The notes beneath the pieces are model-generated. The model searched no databases, was not told where the DNA came from, and worked only from the letters and a program-made list of their open reading frames with translations. From an uncultured Prevotella sp. (GTDB taxonomy: Bacteria; Bacteroidota; Bacteroidia; Bacteroidales; Bacteroidaceae), in the NCBI GenBank assembly GCA_902477645.1, contig CABSIA010000150.1, forward strand, positions 1-7,049: DNA of 7,049 nt. The letters run 5' to 3'. How positions within the stretch are numbered: position 1 is the first letter of the stretch; each line of letters opens with the position of its first letter. Position numbers and translations under genes: made by a program. Shown here piece by piece: positions 1 through 5,526 of this stretch.

Positions 1-1905
1 GAAAGAGTTGTCTTTTACGTCGGTAGCTGCAGTTGCCACAGGAATTTTGAAGTCAAATGTGGCTTTTGTTGTGTTGACAGTAATCTCGTTCGACTCCTCG
101 CCCAATGTGCCTTCGTTGCTTGCAGTCACTTTGTAATAGTATGTTGTGAGCTGTTCGAGTCCTGTTACCTCTACGCTTGTGTTGTTTCCTACATTCTTCT
201 TATTGTATCCGCTTACGTATACTTTTGTCTCTCCGTCATTTTTTGTATAAACAGATATCAGGTAGCCTGTGGCGTTTTCTGCAGCTTGCCAGTTGGCGGT
301 GAACGATACCGGGGTAACGTCTGTAGCCTCGTCAGCCACAGCAGTCCCAGGAGGAACAATTCCGCCAGCCACCTTGAAAGATATAATGCCGTTTGTTTCT
401 GTGATGTCGGTGATAGGCAACTCCTGCCTGTGTCCGCTCCAGCTCTTCATAGAGGGTTTCGTGTCGTCAGTGAATGAGGTTATGTTGCTTGCTCCTGGGA
501 AAGAGTCGCCGTCACGTGTGAATTCGTTCTGTGTGCCGTCAGCCTCCTCCAGGTCTACATATTGGTGTGATGATAAGTTGTTGACGGAGTTTGAATTCCA
601 GACGTAATCGTTGAAGTCGACATGCCAGACAAGCATTCCGTGTCCGGGGATGTACTCGTCCCATCCTTTTTGCTGCCTGTTCTCAATTAGGAAGAACTCG
701 TCTTCTTTCTCTGTCTTTATGATACATCCCTTGTTGCTGGAAATTTCGTCGAGCTTTATGTTGGCGGGTCCGTCTATCACGGCAGGCTCAATCCATCCAA
801 GCGAGTAGCGCTCGTAGATAGAGTAGAGAGGAGGAGTGCGTCCGTCGTTGTTGTATGGCCCATAGTCGAGTACAGACCATGCTCCGGGAGTAAATGCCGA
901 GGTGTATGATGTGGCATAGAGGTCGGGCAGACCCAATACGTGTGAGAACTCATGTATGAACGTTCCTACGCCGTCAGGGTGTGAGCCTTCCCATTCGTTG
1001 CTGCATGCATAGCGGTCGAGCTGGACACCGTCGAAATAATATGGAGTGCTCGTGGCGGCAGTGACGTTCCAAGAGTGGGGCCAAACTGTATTAGCCGAGC
1101 CGCCGCTTGCCTCTCCGCGTCCGGCGTAGAATACGAACACATTGTCTATATATCCGTCGTTGTCACGGTCGTATTCAGAGAAGTCTACCGTTGCGTCAAG
1201 TTGCTGGCAGGCCTCTATTACCATCTGCTCTGGGTTCTGGTCGTCGCCGCCCCATCCGTTGGCGCCATAGTAGCTCATGCTTTTTGACAGAGTGATAGGG
1301 CCGAAAACGTCAAACTCAGGTATGAACTGGCTCATAGATGATTTCCTGAAATATTCTGTGGCGCATCCCGTGCCTCCATAATCGTTGAAGCCGTTCTCGT
1401 TGAGCATTCTGTTGAAGTAATCGAACGGGTCGTCAAGCGTAAATTTCGTGTCCTGATATTCCACCAACACAACGATGCCTTTTTGTGCTCCTTTAGACGG
1501 GAAACCTGTGTCGAACAGGCCCACATTGCGGCGTTGGGCATTTTTGCGGGAGCTTGCGGCGCGTGCGGTAAGCTTTTCTGCGAGTCTTGACTTGTCAACA
1601 TTGGCAAGCCATGCTTTCTCCTGTGCCTGTCTTTGGGCGGCAGGACGTGCCACATATTGCGAGCGTATATACCGGCCATTACTGTCTACATCACTATAAT
1701 AATAGGTGTCGTTGTCATTTATGAGCAGATAGCCGTCCTCGGTAAGATAGTAGTGAAAATGCTCGTCACCTACTATGCGTACCAATAGTTCTGTACCGTC
1801 TGTCTGGCGGACAGATATTAATCCCGGCTTGGCTGGAACTGCCTTTACATTGTTTGAGATAATGAGTAAAGATAAAATCAATATGTACGAACGTAAAGTT
1901 CTCAT
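1..1905 (-). CDS. Secreted M6-family metalloprotease with fibronectin type III domains (partial, C-terminus beyond left edge)
   Basis: This is an open frame of 635 codons from ATG at 1905 to the window edge, with no stop. Residues 1-22 form a signal peptide (MRTLRS, then a hydrophobic core, then VKA), so the protein is exported. Residues 23 to about 125 resemble the N-terminal propeptide of M6 proteases (PGLISVRQTDGTELLVRI, then a GDEHFHYYLTEDGYLL block). The catalytic domain follows, roughly residues 128-505. It holds an acidic DRDNDGYID loop (246-254), probably calcium-binding, then YAGRGE, then the zinc motif HEFSHVLGLPD (318-328), which fits HExxHxxGxxD, then WSVLDYGPYNNDGRTPP (343-359). 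Residues about 520-612 form a fibronectin type III domain (SFTANW near its start, TTYYYKVTASN near its end). A second copy seems to begin at about 620 (ATDVKDNSF). The family is the immune inhibitor A type of zinc endopeptidase. The real C-terminus may carry more FN3 domains or a secretion sorting domain, which cannot be seen here. An AAAGGGA sequence lies just upstream of the ATG. Family assignment is secure; the natural substrate is unknown. Confidence 0.95.
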   Translation of the reverse strand, partial: MRTLRSYILILSLLIISNNVKAVPAKPGLISVRQTDGTELLVRIVGDEHFHYYLTEDGYLLINDNDTYYYSDVDSNGRYIRSQYVARPAAQRQAQEKAWLANVDKSRLAEKLTARAASSRKNAQRRNVGLFDTGFPSKGAQKGIVVLVEYQDTKFTLDDPFDYFNRMLNENGFNDYGGTGCATEYFRKSSMSQFIPEFDVFGPITLSKSMSYYGANGWGGDDQNPEQMVIEACQQLDATVDFSEYDRDNDGYIDNVFVFYAGRGEASGGSANTVWPHSWNVTAATSTPYYFDGVQLDRYACSNEWEGSHPDGVGTFIHEFSHVLGLPDLYATSYTSAFTPGAWSVLDYGPYNNDGRTPPLYSIYERYSLGWIEPAVIDGPANIKLDEISSNKGCIIKTEKEDEFFLIENRQQKGWDEYIPGHGMLVWHVDFNDYVWNSNSVNNLSSHQYVDLEEADGTQNEFTRDGDSFPGASNITSFTDDTKPSMKSWSGHRQELPITDITETNGIISFKVAGGIVPPGTAVADEATDVTPVSFTANWQAAENATGYLISVYTKNDGETKVYVSGYNKKNVGNNTSVEVTGLEQLTTYYYKVTASNEGTLGEESNEITVNTTKATFDFKIPVATAATDVKDNSF

Positions 1906-2037
1906 GGCGTTTTTCCCTTTATTTATTGTTTTTATGATAGCATTTTGGCGGCATAAAATGCTGCCATAAAGTGCATTTCTTTAAATTGTTTATTTATATT
2001 CTGATATTGTAATAACCGATATGGCTGTTGTTTTTTG
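1906..2037 (-). promoter_or_regulatory. Probable 5' leader of the M6 protease mRNA, with two alternative hairpins
   Basis: If transcription starts just downstream of the -7 box at 2045-2038, the protease mRNA has a leader of about 125 bases. It contains a perfect 8-bp inverted repeat, AGCATTTT (1939-1946) with AAAATGCT (1955-1962). It also contains an overlapping, competing stem, GGCGGCAT (1947-1954) with ATGCTGCC (1958-1965), which has one mismatch. Both use bases 1958-1962, so only one can form at a time. An AAAGGGA purine stretch lies about 8 bases before the ATG. No known riboswitch is recognised. Confidence 0.45.
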
Positions 2038-2071
2038 CAAAAGTACAACTAAATTTTGAAAACAGTAACAA
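2038..2071 (-). promoter_or_regulatory. Putative Bacteroidota promoter for the M6 protease gene
   Basis: Read on the minus strand, TACTTTTG at 2045-2038 matches the -7 consensus TAnnTTTG exactly and is followed by C. The upstream half is weak: the nearest TTG is at 2071-2069, 23 bases away rather than the usual 19-21, and no full TTTG sits at the ideal spacing. The -7 element is convincing; the -33 assignment is tentative and may point to an activator-dependent promoter. Confidence 0.5.
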
Positions 2072-2484
2072 TTTTATATTGTTTTTATAAAAATGACAAA
2101 AATAACGTCATAAGTCTTGCGTTGTGATTATGTTTTGTCTTTTTTGCTGACGTATTGTTTGTGTTTGGCTGTATGGCTTGTTCTCACAAAAAGTCTCTTT
2201 TTTACATTATCTCTGTCCTGTTGGTATTCTATTTATATATGTTAGGTGTAACCTTATGTGGGTGTTGACAAAAATGCATACTCTCATTTTGTTATTTACA
2301 AAGATGCCAATCTCCCGAAACGGCCTTTGCTTTGTTTTGCTTTGTCATTTTGTTTCAATGTGGCCGGGGCTTGTTGTTTTTTTATTTTTGATGCAGAATG
2401 AGCCTTTCATGTGTTGTCAGCAATAGTGTAGTGCCAAAATATAGTGTGAAAATATAACAGATTGTACTGTTTGGTGGAAAAATG
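2072..2484. other. T-rich intergenic stretch with no recognisable gene
   Basis: This is the centre of the divergent gap between the protease and the DUF2752 operon. From 2161 to 2400 a manual count gives about 107 T against 47 A on the plus strand, a strong skew. An open frame at 2178-2426 needs a TTG start, encodes a hydrophobic peptide expected from T-rich DNA, and resembles no family I know. No tRNA, terminator or clear repeat is visible beyond small runs such as the TTTTGCTTTG-like repetition near 2327-2346. The stretch may hold regulator sites or an untranslated RNA, but nothing in the sequence proves either. Confidence 0.5.
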
Positions 2485-2515
2485 TTTGTTGTTTCGGTAA
2501 ATTTTATTACATTTG
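2485..2515 (+). promoter_or_regulatory. Bacteroidota primary-sigma promoter for the DUF2752 operon
   Basis: TTTG at 2485-2488, a 19-base spacer, and TACATTTG at 2508-2515 match the -33/-7 consensus (TTTG-N19-TAnnTTTG) exactly. Transcription should start near 2520-2522, giving a leader of about 20 bases before the ATG at 2542. Confidence 0.85.
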
Positions 2516-2541
2516 CAAATTAGTTATAATTATGCGATAGT

Positions 2542-2883
2542 ATGTTGAAGACCAGAGTGTTTGCAGTGGTGGTCATATCTGCCGTTCTTGTTTGGCTGTA
2601 TGCCGGCAATCCGGATAATCCTTCGGAAAGCTTTCTGAAGTGCCCGCTCTATGCGCTTACAGGCCTTCAGTGTCCGCTGTGCGGCTCGCAGCGTGCCATT
2701 CATCATTTGCTGCATCTGCATCCCGTGAGGGCTTTCTGCTACAATCCTTGGCTTGTGGCTGTCGGCATTTACGCTTTGATGTATGCTGCGGGCTATTGGC
2801 ACTCACACAGAGCCGTCTTAACGATGCTCGCCATGACGTTAGGATGGGGCGTAGTTAGGAATATCATCCCGGAAATCATTTAA
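2542..2883 (+). CDS. DUF2752 family small membrane protein
   Basis: The protein has 113 residues, a normal length for DUF2752. The family signature is plain: KCPLYALTGLQCPLCGSQRA at residues 33-52, with cysteines at 34, 44 and 47, then HHLLHLHPVRAFCYNPW (54-70), matching the usual pattern of P-TG-CPxCGxxRA followed by an AFxxNP motif. Hydrophobic segments at about 5-22, 69-85 and 90-112 suggest two or three membrane passes. The CPxCG pair could bind metal or form a disulfide, but no biochemical role is established for the family. It is the first gene of a two-gene operon, with the next start 26 bases after its stop. The ATG at 2542 is supported by the promoter directly upstream; there is no strong Shine-Dalgarno sequence, as is common in Bacteroidota. 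The family call is firm; the function is unknown. Confidence 0.9.
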   Translation: MLKTRVFAVVVISAVLVWLYAGNPDNPSESFLKCPLYALTGLQCPLCGSQRAIHHLLHLHPVRAFCYNPWLVAVGIYALMYAAGYWHSHRAVLTMLAMTLGWGVVRNIIPEII

Positions 2884-2909
2884 TAACAATATCAAAATCT
2901 TTAAGCATT

Positions 2910-3596
2910 ATGAACAATTTTTCTATTACGAAGTGCGTCAGCGACGCATGGGATTTGGCAGTAAAGCACTGGTTTTTGTGCATCATCGTGTTGGTAATTG
3001 GCATCGTCAGTTCCATAATTTCCGGCATTGGCTCTTCCTCGCCTGTTATCACCCCAGACATGGATCCCGACGAGGTTCTCAGAGCGTATGCGGATATGTT
3101 CTCAGGAGTGGGGCTTGTCACAAATCTCATTTCTATGATTGTTTCCTCTGTGCTTTATGCCGGTTTCATGAAGATGGCCATGAACGGCTACAATGGTGAG
3201 AAGGTGGATACCAACGCCTACAAGATGCCGTTTGCCACATACGTGAAGTATATTGTCGGTTATGTTGCCTATATGGTTCTGTTCTCGGCAGGACTCATTC
3301 TGTGTATTGTCCCCGGCATTTTTATTGGAGTGCGCTTTATGTTTGTGCCAGTCATTTTGTTGGATGAGTCAGAGACAGATGTCGTTGAGGCCTTCAGGAA
3401 AAGCTGGAGCATGACCTCTGGAAACTTCTGGACTTTGTTTGGGCTTAGCCTTATGGCCATCCTTCTACTCCTTGCCGGTTTGGTTTGCTGCTGCATAGGC
3501 GTGATTTTCTCTGTCGTAATCTTATACTTCATGTGGATAATAGCCTACTACTATTTCAAGGGCAACAATAATGAGGTGGTTGCCATTGGGGAGTAA
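2910..3596 (+). CDS. Multi-pass membrane protein of unknown function (GPDPase-membrane-domain/YciC-like)
   Basis: The protein has 228 residues and is strongly hydrophobic. Likely membrane segments lie at about 21-43, 68-90, 110-132, 132-152 (the last two form a re-entrant or hairpin pair around CIVPGIFIGVRFMFVP) and 172-218 (probably two). A non-membrane loop at about 44-65 contains DMDPDE. The pattern VPGIFIGVRFMFVPVILLDE, then a short helix ending in AFRKSWSMTSGNFW, is typical of a broad group of integral membrane proteins annotated as YciC-like, DUF975 or glycerophosphodiester phosphodiesterase membrane domain. It lacks any catalytic phosphodiesterase domain. Translation probably depends on the DUF2752 transcript, since no separate promoter is visible in the 26-base gap. 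A structural role or a role in membrane-lipid or transport functions is possible, but none can be assigned. The coding call is very secure; the family placement is moderate. Confidence 0.85.
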   Translation: MNNFSITKCVSDAWDLAVKHWFLCIIVLVIGIVSSIISGIGSSSPVITPDMDPDEVLRAYADMFSGVGLVTNLISMIVSSVLYAGFMKMAMNGYNGEKVDTNAYKMPFATYVKYIVGYVAYMVLFSAGLILCIVPGIFIGVRFMFVPVILLDESETDVVEAFRKSWSMTSGNFWTLFGLSLMAILLLLAGLVCCCIGVIFSVVILYFMWIIAYYYFKGNNNEVVAIGE

Positions 3597-3689
3597 AAAG
3601 AAATTTTACGGCTTCTGTCATTTTATCCTACGCAAAATTTCTCAGAGGGTTATATTTTTGCAGTAGGGGATAGCGTGGGAGATGTGCAG
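3597..3689. other. Spacer after the membrane operon with an isolated -7-like element
   Basis: The stretch has no gene. TATTTTTG at 3653-3660 (plus strand) fits the -7 consensus TAnnTTTG, but no TTTG lies 19-21 bases upstream. If it is active, a transcript from about 3667 would end at the T6 run at 3776-3781 and be only about 115 bases, consisting mostly of the repeat array. Confidence 0.25.
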
Positions 3690-3781
3690 AAAAAACGCAT
3701 GCGGCTTCATTTGTTATTGAAGCCGCATGCGATGGCTAATGAAGCCGCATGCGATAGCCGTTGACACCGCTTGCGTTTTTT
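3690..3781. terminator. Bidirectional terminator built from a 22-base repeat array
   Basis: A6 (3690-3695) is followed by a left arm CGCATGCGGCTTCA (3696-3709). Three right arms follow at a 22-base period: TGAAGCCGCATGCG at 3718-3731 and again at 3740-3753, then a diverged TGACACCGCTTGCG at 3762-3775, then T6 (3776-3781). The left arm pairs perfectly over 14 bp with the first or second right arm. Extended through A6/T6, it pairs with the third over 14 of 15 positions. The outer pairing gives a GC-rich stem ending in six U on either strand, so it should stop both the plus-strand membrane operon and the minus-strand rsmI-lipoprotein operon. It lies exactly between these convergent units. Confidence 0.75.
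3718..3775. repeat. Three direct 14-base units at 22-base spacing, each with a self-palindromic core
   Basis: The units are at 3718-3731, 3740-3753 and 3762-3775. The first two are identical; the third differs at three positions. Two of the spacers are similar (ATGGCTAA and ATAGCCGT). The core CGCATGCG is itself a perfect palindrome, so units 1 and 2 can also pair with each other, helped by GGCT and AGCC around the loop. An inverted copy is at 3696-3709. Confidence 0.85.
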
Positions 3782-3783
3782 CT

Positions 3784-3802
3784 CTGTTAAAAACAGCTTT
3801 TT
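3784..3802 (+). terminator. Possible small second terminator hairpin overlapping the lipoprotein stop codon
   Basis: CTGTT (3784-3788) and AACAG (3792-3796) form a 5-bp stem with an AAA loop. It is followed by C and five T (3798-3802) on the plus strand. The stem is short and AU-containing, so at most it backs up the larger array just before it. Its T-run overlaps the complement of the lipoprotein TAA stop. Confidence 0.3.
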
Positions 3803-4652
3803 ACTTTACCAGCACAACAAGATACTTGCTGGTGCTCCAGAAGAGCTGCGGGTTGGTAATTCGCAACACATACTGCTTGTTGGCATCCAGTGTGAGCGTG
3901 TAGCTGCTTGACGGGTGAGTTGTCAGGATGCTTGCCGACTTCGAGTAGAGCTTAATCTCTTTGTCCACCCTGATGTCAATCTTCGTGAAGTAGTTTTTGT
4001 TGAAGTTTGACTGCAGCACCTTGCCGTCGTCAAGAATATTCTGGCTCTTCAGCTCTTTCTTTGTTCCGAAAACGAACCATGCCGTGTTGAGCTGTTTGTC
4101 CTGTGCGTTTATGGTCTGTGTCTTGTCTGCGCTCTCGCTCTTCAGGCTTGTCACGTCGGAATTAAGGTTGTTGATGGTCTCGTCAAGTTCGGTGATGTGT
4201 ATGTCCTTGGCGTCAAGTTCTGCACGGAGTTGTTGCAGCTGCTGGTCTTTCTCGTCAAGTTGTTTCAGCAGGTTTTCTATAGAGCGTTTAAATTCCTCGC
4301 CCTTGTATGAGCTTTCACGCAGCTGGTTTTGCAGTTTTTTTATAAGTTCTCTGTTTTGCTGCATCCTGCCCGCAATGAACTTTATGTTCTCCTTGATCTG
4401 CTGAGTTTTGTTTGTGCCCTCGCCGTCTTTGGCGATGCTCACTCTGTTTTCAGCCTCATTGATTTCACGGAAACCTTCCTGAATTTCGTTGAAAGTCCCC
4501 ATCATGTCATTAATCTCATTGTCGCGCTGTGCGATTATTTTCCTAAGGCTGTCAGCTTGAGCCATACTTTCTACAGAAGGAGCTTTAGCCCCGTCGTTAC
4601 AGCCAGTTAGGAGCAATGCTCCGGACATGGCAAAAAGGATAATCTTTTTCAT
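3801..4652 (-). CDS. Coiled-coil outer-envelope lipoprotein
   Basis: The protein has 283 residues. It starts with a lipoprotein signal peptide (MKKIILFAMSGALLLTGC) with a lipobox LLTGC and lipidated cysteine 18. The residues after it (NDGAKAPS) lack the acidic run linked to surface display in some Bacteroidota, so location on the outside of the outer membrane is uncertain. Residues about 30-187 are rich in E, Q, K, N and L with heptad-like spacing and predict a long coiled coil. Residues 188-283 form a compact C-terminal domain (AWFVFGTKKELKSQNIL, then YFTKIDI, then a hydrophobic end FWSTSKYLVVLVK) that I recognise as common in Bacteroidota hypothetical proteins. Some of these are named Cbp1-like collagen-binding adhesins; that link is from memory and unverified. 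The ATG overlaps the rsmI stop by ATGA, implying translational coupling. The coding call is secure; the function is open. Confidence 0.88.
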   Translation of the reverse strand: MKKIILFAMSGALLLTGCNDGAKAPSVESMAQADSLRKIIAQRDNEINDMMGTFNEIQEGFREINEAENRVSIAKDGEGTNKTQQIKENIKFIAGRMQQNRELIKKLQNQLRESSYKGEEFKRSIENLLKQLDEKDQQLQQLRAELDAKDIHITELDETINNLNSDVTSLKSESADKTQTINAQDKQLNTAWFVFGTKKELKSQNILDDGKVLQSNFNKNYFTKIDIRVDKEIKLYSKSASILTTHPSSSYTLTLDANKQYVLRITNPQLFWSTSKYLVVLVK

Positions 4653-5347
4653 GATTTATTATGTTTTGTTTCTTTAATATTTTTGCCCGCCACTACAATC
4701 ACAATCTCGCCTTTCGGCTCTGTCGTGGTGAAGTGGTCGGCTATTTCCTTCAAAGTGCCCCTTACGCTCTCTTCGAACATTTTGGATATCTCGCGGCATA
4801 CGCAGGCCTGTCTGTCGTCGCCAAATACCTCGGCAAACTGTTGTATTGTTTTTACCAGACGGTACGGCGACTCGTAGAACACCATCGTGCGTGTCTCGTC
4901 GGCAAGACTCTCAAGACGTGTCTTGCGTCCTTTTTTTTGCGGCAGAAATCCCTCGAAGCAAAATCTGTCGCATGGCAGGCCTGACGATACTATCGCCGGT
5001 ATGCAGGCCGTTGCTCCGGGAAGTGTCTGCACGGTGATGCCAGCCTTGGCAGCCTCACGCGCAAGGAAAAAACCCGGGTCGCTTATTCCCGGTGTTCCCG
5101 CATCGCTGACGAGTGCTATTGTCTGTCCGGCTTTCAGCCGCTCAACTATCGACGCCGATGAGCCGTGCTCATTGAATTTGTGGTGCGACATCAGGTGGTT
5201 GCTTATCTCGTAGTGTTTCAGCAGTTTACCCGTTGTCCGGGTGTCTTCGGCAAGCACCAGATCCGCCTCTTTCAATATGCGTATTGCCCTAAGCGTCATG
5301 TCTTCCATATTTCCCACTGGTGTGGGTACGATATATAGTATGCCCAT
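4649..5347 (-). CDS. rsmI: 16S rRNA (cytidine(1402)-2'-O)-methyltransferase RsmI
   Basis: RsmI uses S-adenosylmethionine to 2'-O-methylate C1402 in the decoding centre of 16S rRNA. The protein has 232 residues from the ATG at 5347. Family motifs in order are YIVPTPVGN (5-13), AEDTRTTGKLLKHY (33-46), the SAM-binding SDAGTPGISDPG (81-92), TLPGATA (108-114), FEGFLPQKKGRK (131-142), FYESPYRL (157-164) and CREISKMFEE followed by RGTL. It is shorter than the roughly 286-residue E. coli protein because the C-terminal extension is absent, as usual in Bacteroidota. A longer frame reaches an ATG at 5386, but its 13 extra residues are not family-like and they overlap the promoter at 5357-5387, so 5347 is the better start. 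The gene heads an operon with the downstream lipoprotein, overlapping it by four bases. Very confident. Confidence 0.96.
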   Translation of the reverse strand: MGILYIVPTPVGNMEDMTLRAIRILKEADLVLAEDTRTTGKLLKHYEISNHLMSHHKFNEHGSSASIVERLKAGQTIALVSDAGTPGISDPGFFLAREAAKAGITVQTLPGATACIPAIVSSGLPCDRFCFEGFLPQKKGRKTRLESLADETRTMVFYESPYRLVKTIQQFAEVFGDDRQACVCREISKMFEESVRGTLKEIADHFTTTEPKGEIVIVVAGKNIKETKHNKS

Positions 5348-5357
5348 AACAATGGGC
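5342..5357. repeat. Perfect 6-bp palindrome spanning the rsmI start codon
   Basis: GCCCAT (5342-5347) and ATGGGC (5352-5357) are perfect inverted arms around a four-base AACA loop. One arm contains the rsmI start codon, the other touches the last base of the -7 box. It could be an operator or, if transcription began further upstream, a hairpin hiding the start codon. With the predicted start site only part of the upstream arm is transcribed. Confidence 0.5.
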
Positions 5358-5387
5358 AAATATAATGTAAATCTAAGACAACACAAA
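5357..5387 (-). promoter_or_regulatory. Bacteroidota promoter for rsmI, giving a nearly leaderless mRNA
   Basis: On the minus strand, TTTG (5387-5384), a 19-base spacer and TATATTTG (5364-5357) match the consensus exactly. The expected transcription start is about 5350-5353, only about 3-6 bases before the ATG at 5347. This position excludes the upstream ATG at 5386 as a start codon on this transcript. Confidence 0.8.
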
Positions 5388-5431
5388 ATTTATTCACATT
5401 TATTTTGAAAACAAAGAAAAGATGCGTTTCT

Positions 5432-5462
5432 TTTGATATCTCGTTTGTTTGTAGTATCTTTG
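5432..5462 (+). promoter_or_regulatory. Bacteroidota promoter for the GH115 gene
   Basis: TTTG (5432-5435), a 19-base spacer and TATCTTTG (5455-5462) match the consensus exactly. The -33 box is only about 45 bases from the -33 box of the divergent rsmI promoter, so the two promoters could share a regulator site. The expected start near 5468 gives a leader of about 59 bases. Confidence 0.85.
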
Positions 5463-5471
5463 CAAAAATTA

Positions 5472-5517
5472 TTGTCGGCACAAGTTGTCGGCGTTAGAAA
5501 ACTAAAAACCGCTAACG
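5472..5517 (+). promoter_or_regulatory. GH115 leader with a direct repeat and a small stem-loop
   Basis: TTGTCGGC occurs at 5472-5479 and again at 5485-5492, a 13-base step. CGTTAG (5492-5497) can pair with CTAACG (5512-5517) around a 14-base loop. GGAA at 5517-5520, six bases before the ATG at 5527, is the only ribosome-binding-like sequence and partly overlaps the stem. These may affect translation, but the stem is short and the case is modest. Confidence 0.35.
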
Positions 5518-5526
5518 GAAATTTTT

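Noticed and set aside
1332..1679. A 115-codon minus-strand frame inside the protease region
   Set aside because: It is out of frame with the M6 protease, whose signal peptide, zinc motif and FN3 domain all lie in the continuous 635-codon frame.
2292..2348. An 18-residue ATG frame on the minus strand in the T-rich gap
   Set aside because: Such short frames occur by chance; there is no promoter, ribosome-binding site or known peptide similarity.
2178..2426. An 82-codon hydrophobic open frame in the intergenic region
   Set aside because: It needs a TTG start, has no ribosome-binding site or promoter at a sensible distance, and its F, L, V and C richness is expected from T-rich DNA.
3696..3775. 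CRISPR-like appearance of regularly spaced repeats
   Set aside because: Units are 14 bases with 8-base spacers, the two spacers resemble each other, there are only three units plus an inverted copy, and no cas gene is nearby. A terminator or intergenic repeat fits better.
3997..4404. A 135-codon plus-strand frame opposite the lipoprotein
   Set aside because: Its serine- and cysteine-rich translation is the antisense shadow of the coiled-coil coding sequence.
5348..5386. A 13-residue N-terminal extension of rsmI from an ATG at 5386
   Set aside because: The extra residues are not family-like, and the exact promoter at 5387-5357 would start transcription downstream of that ATG.
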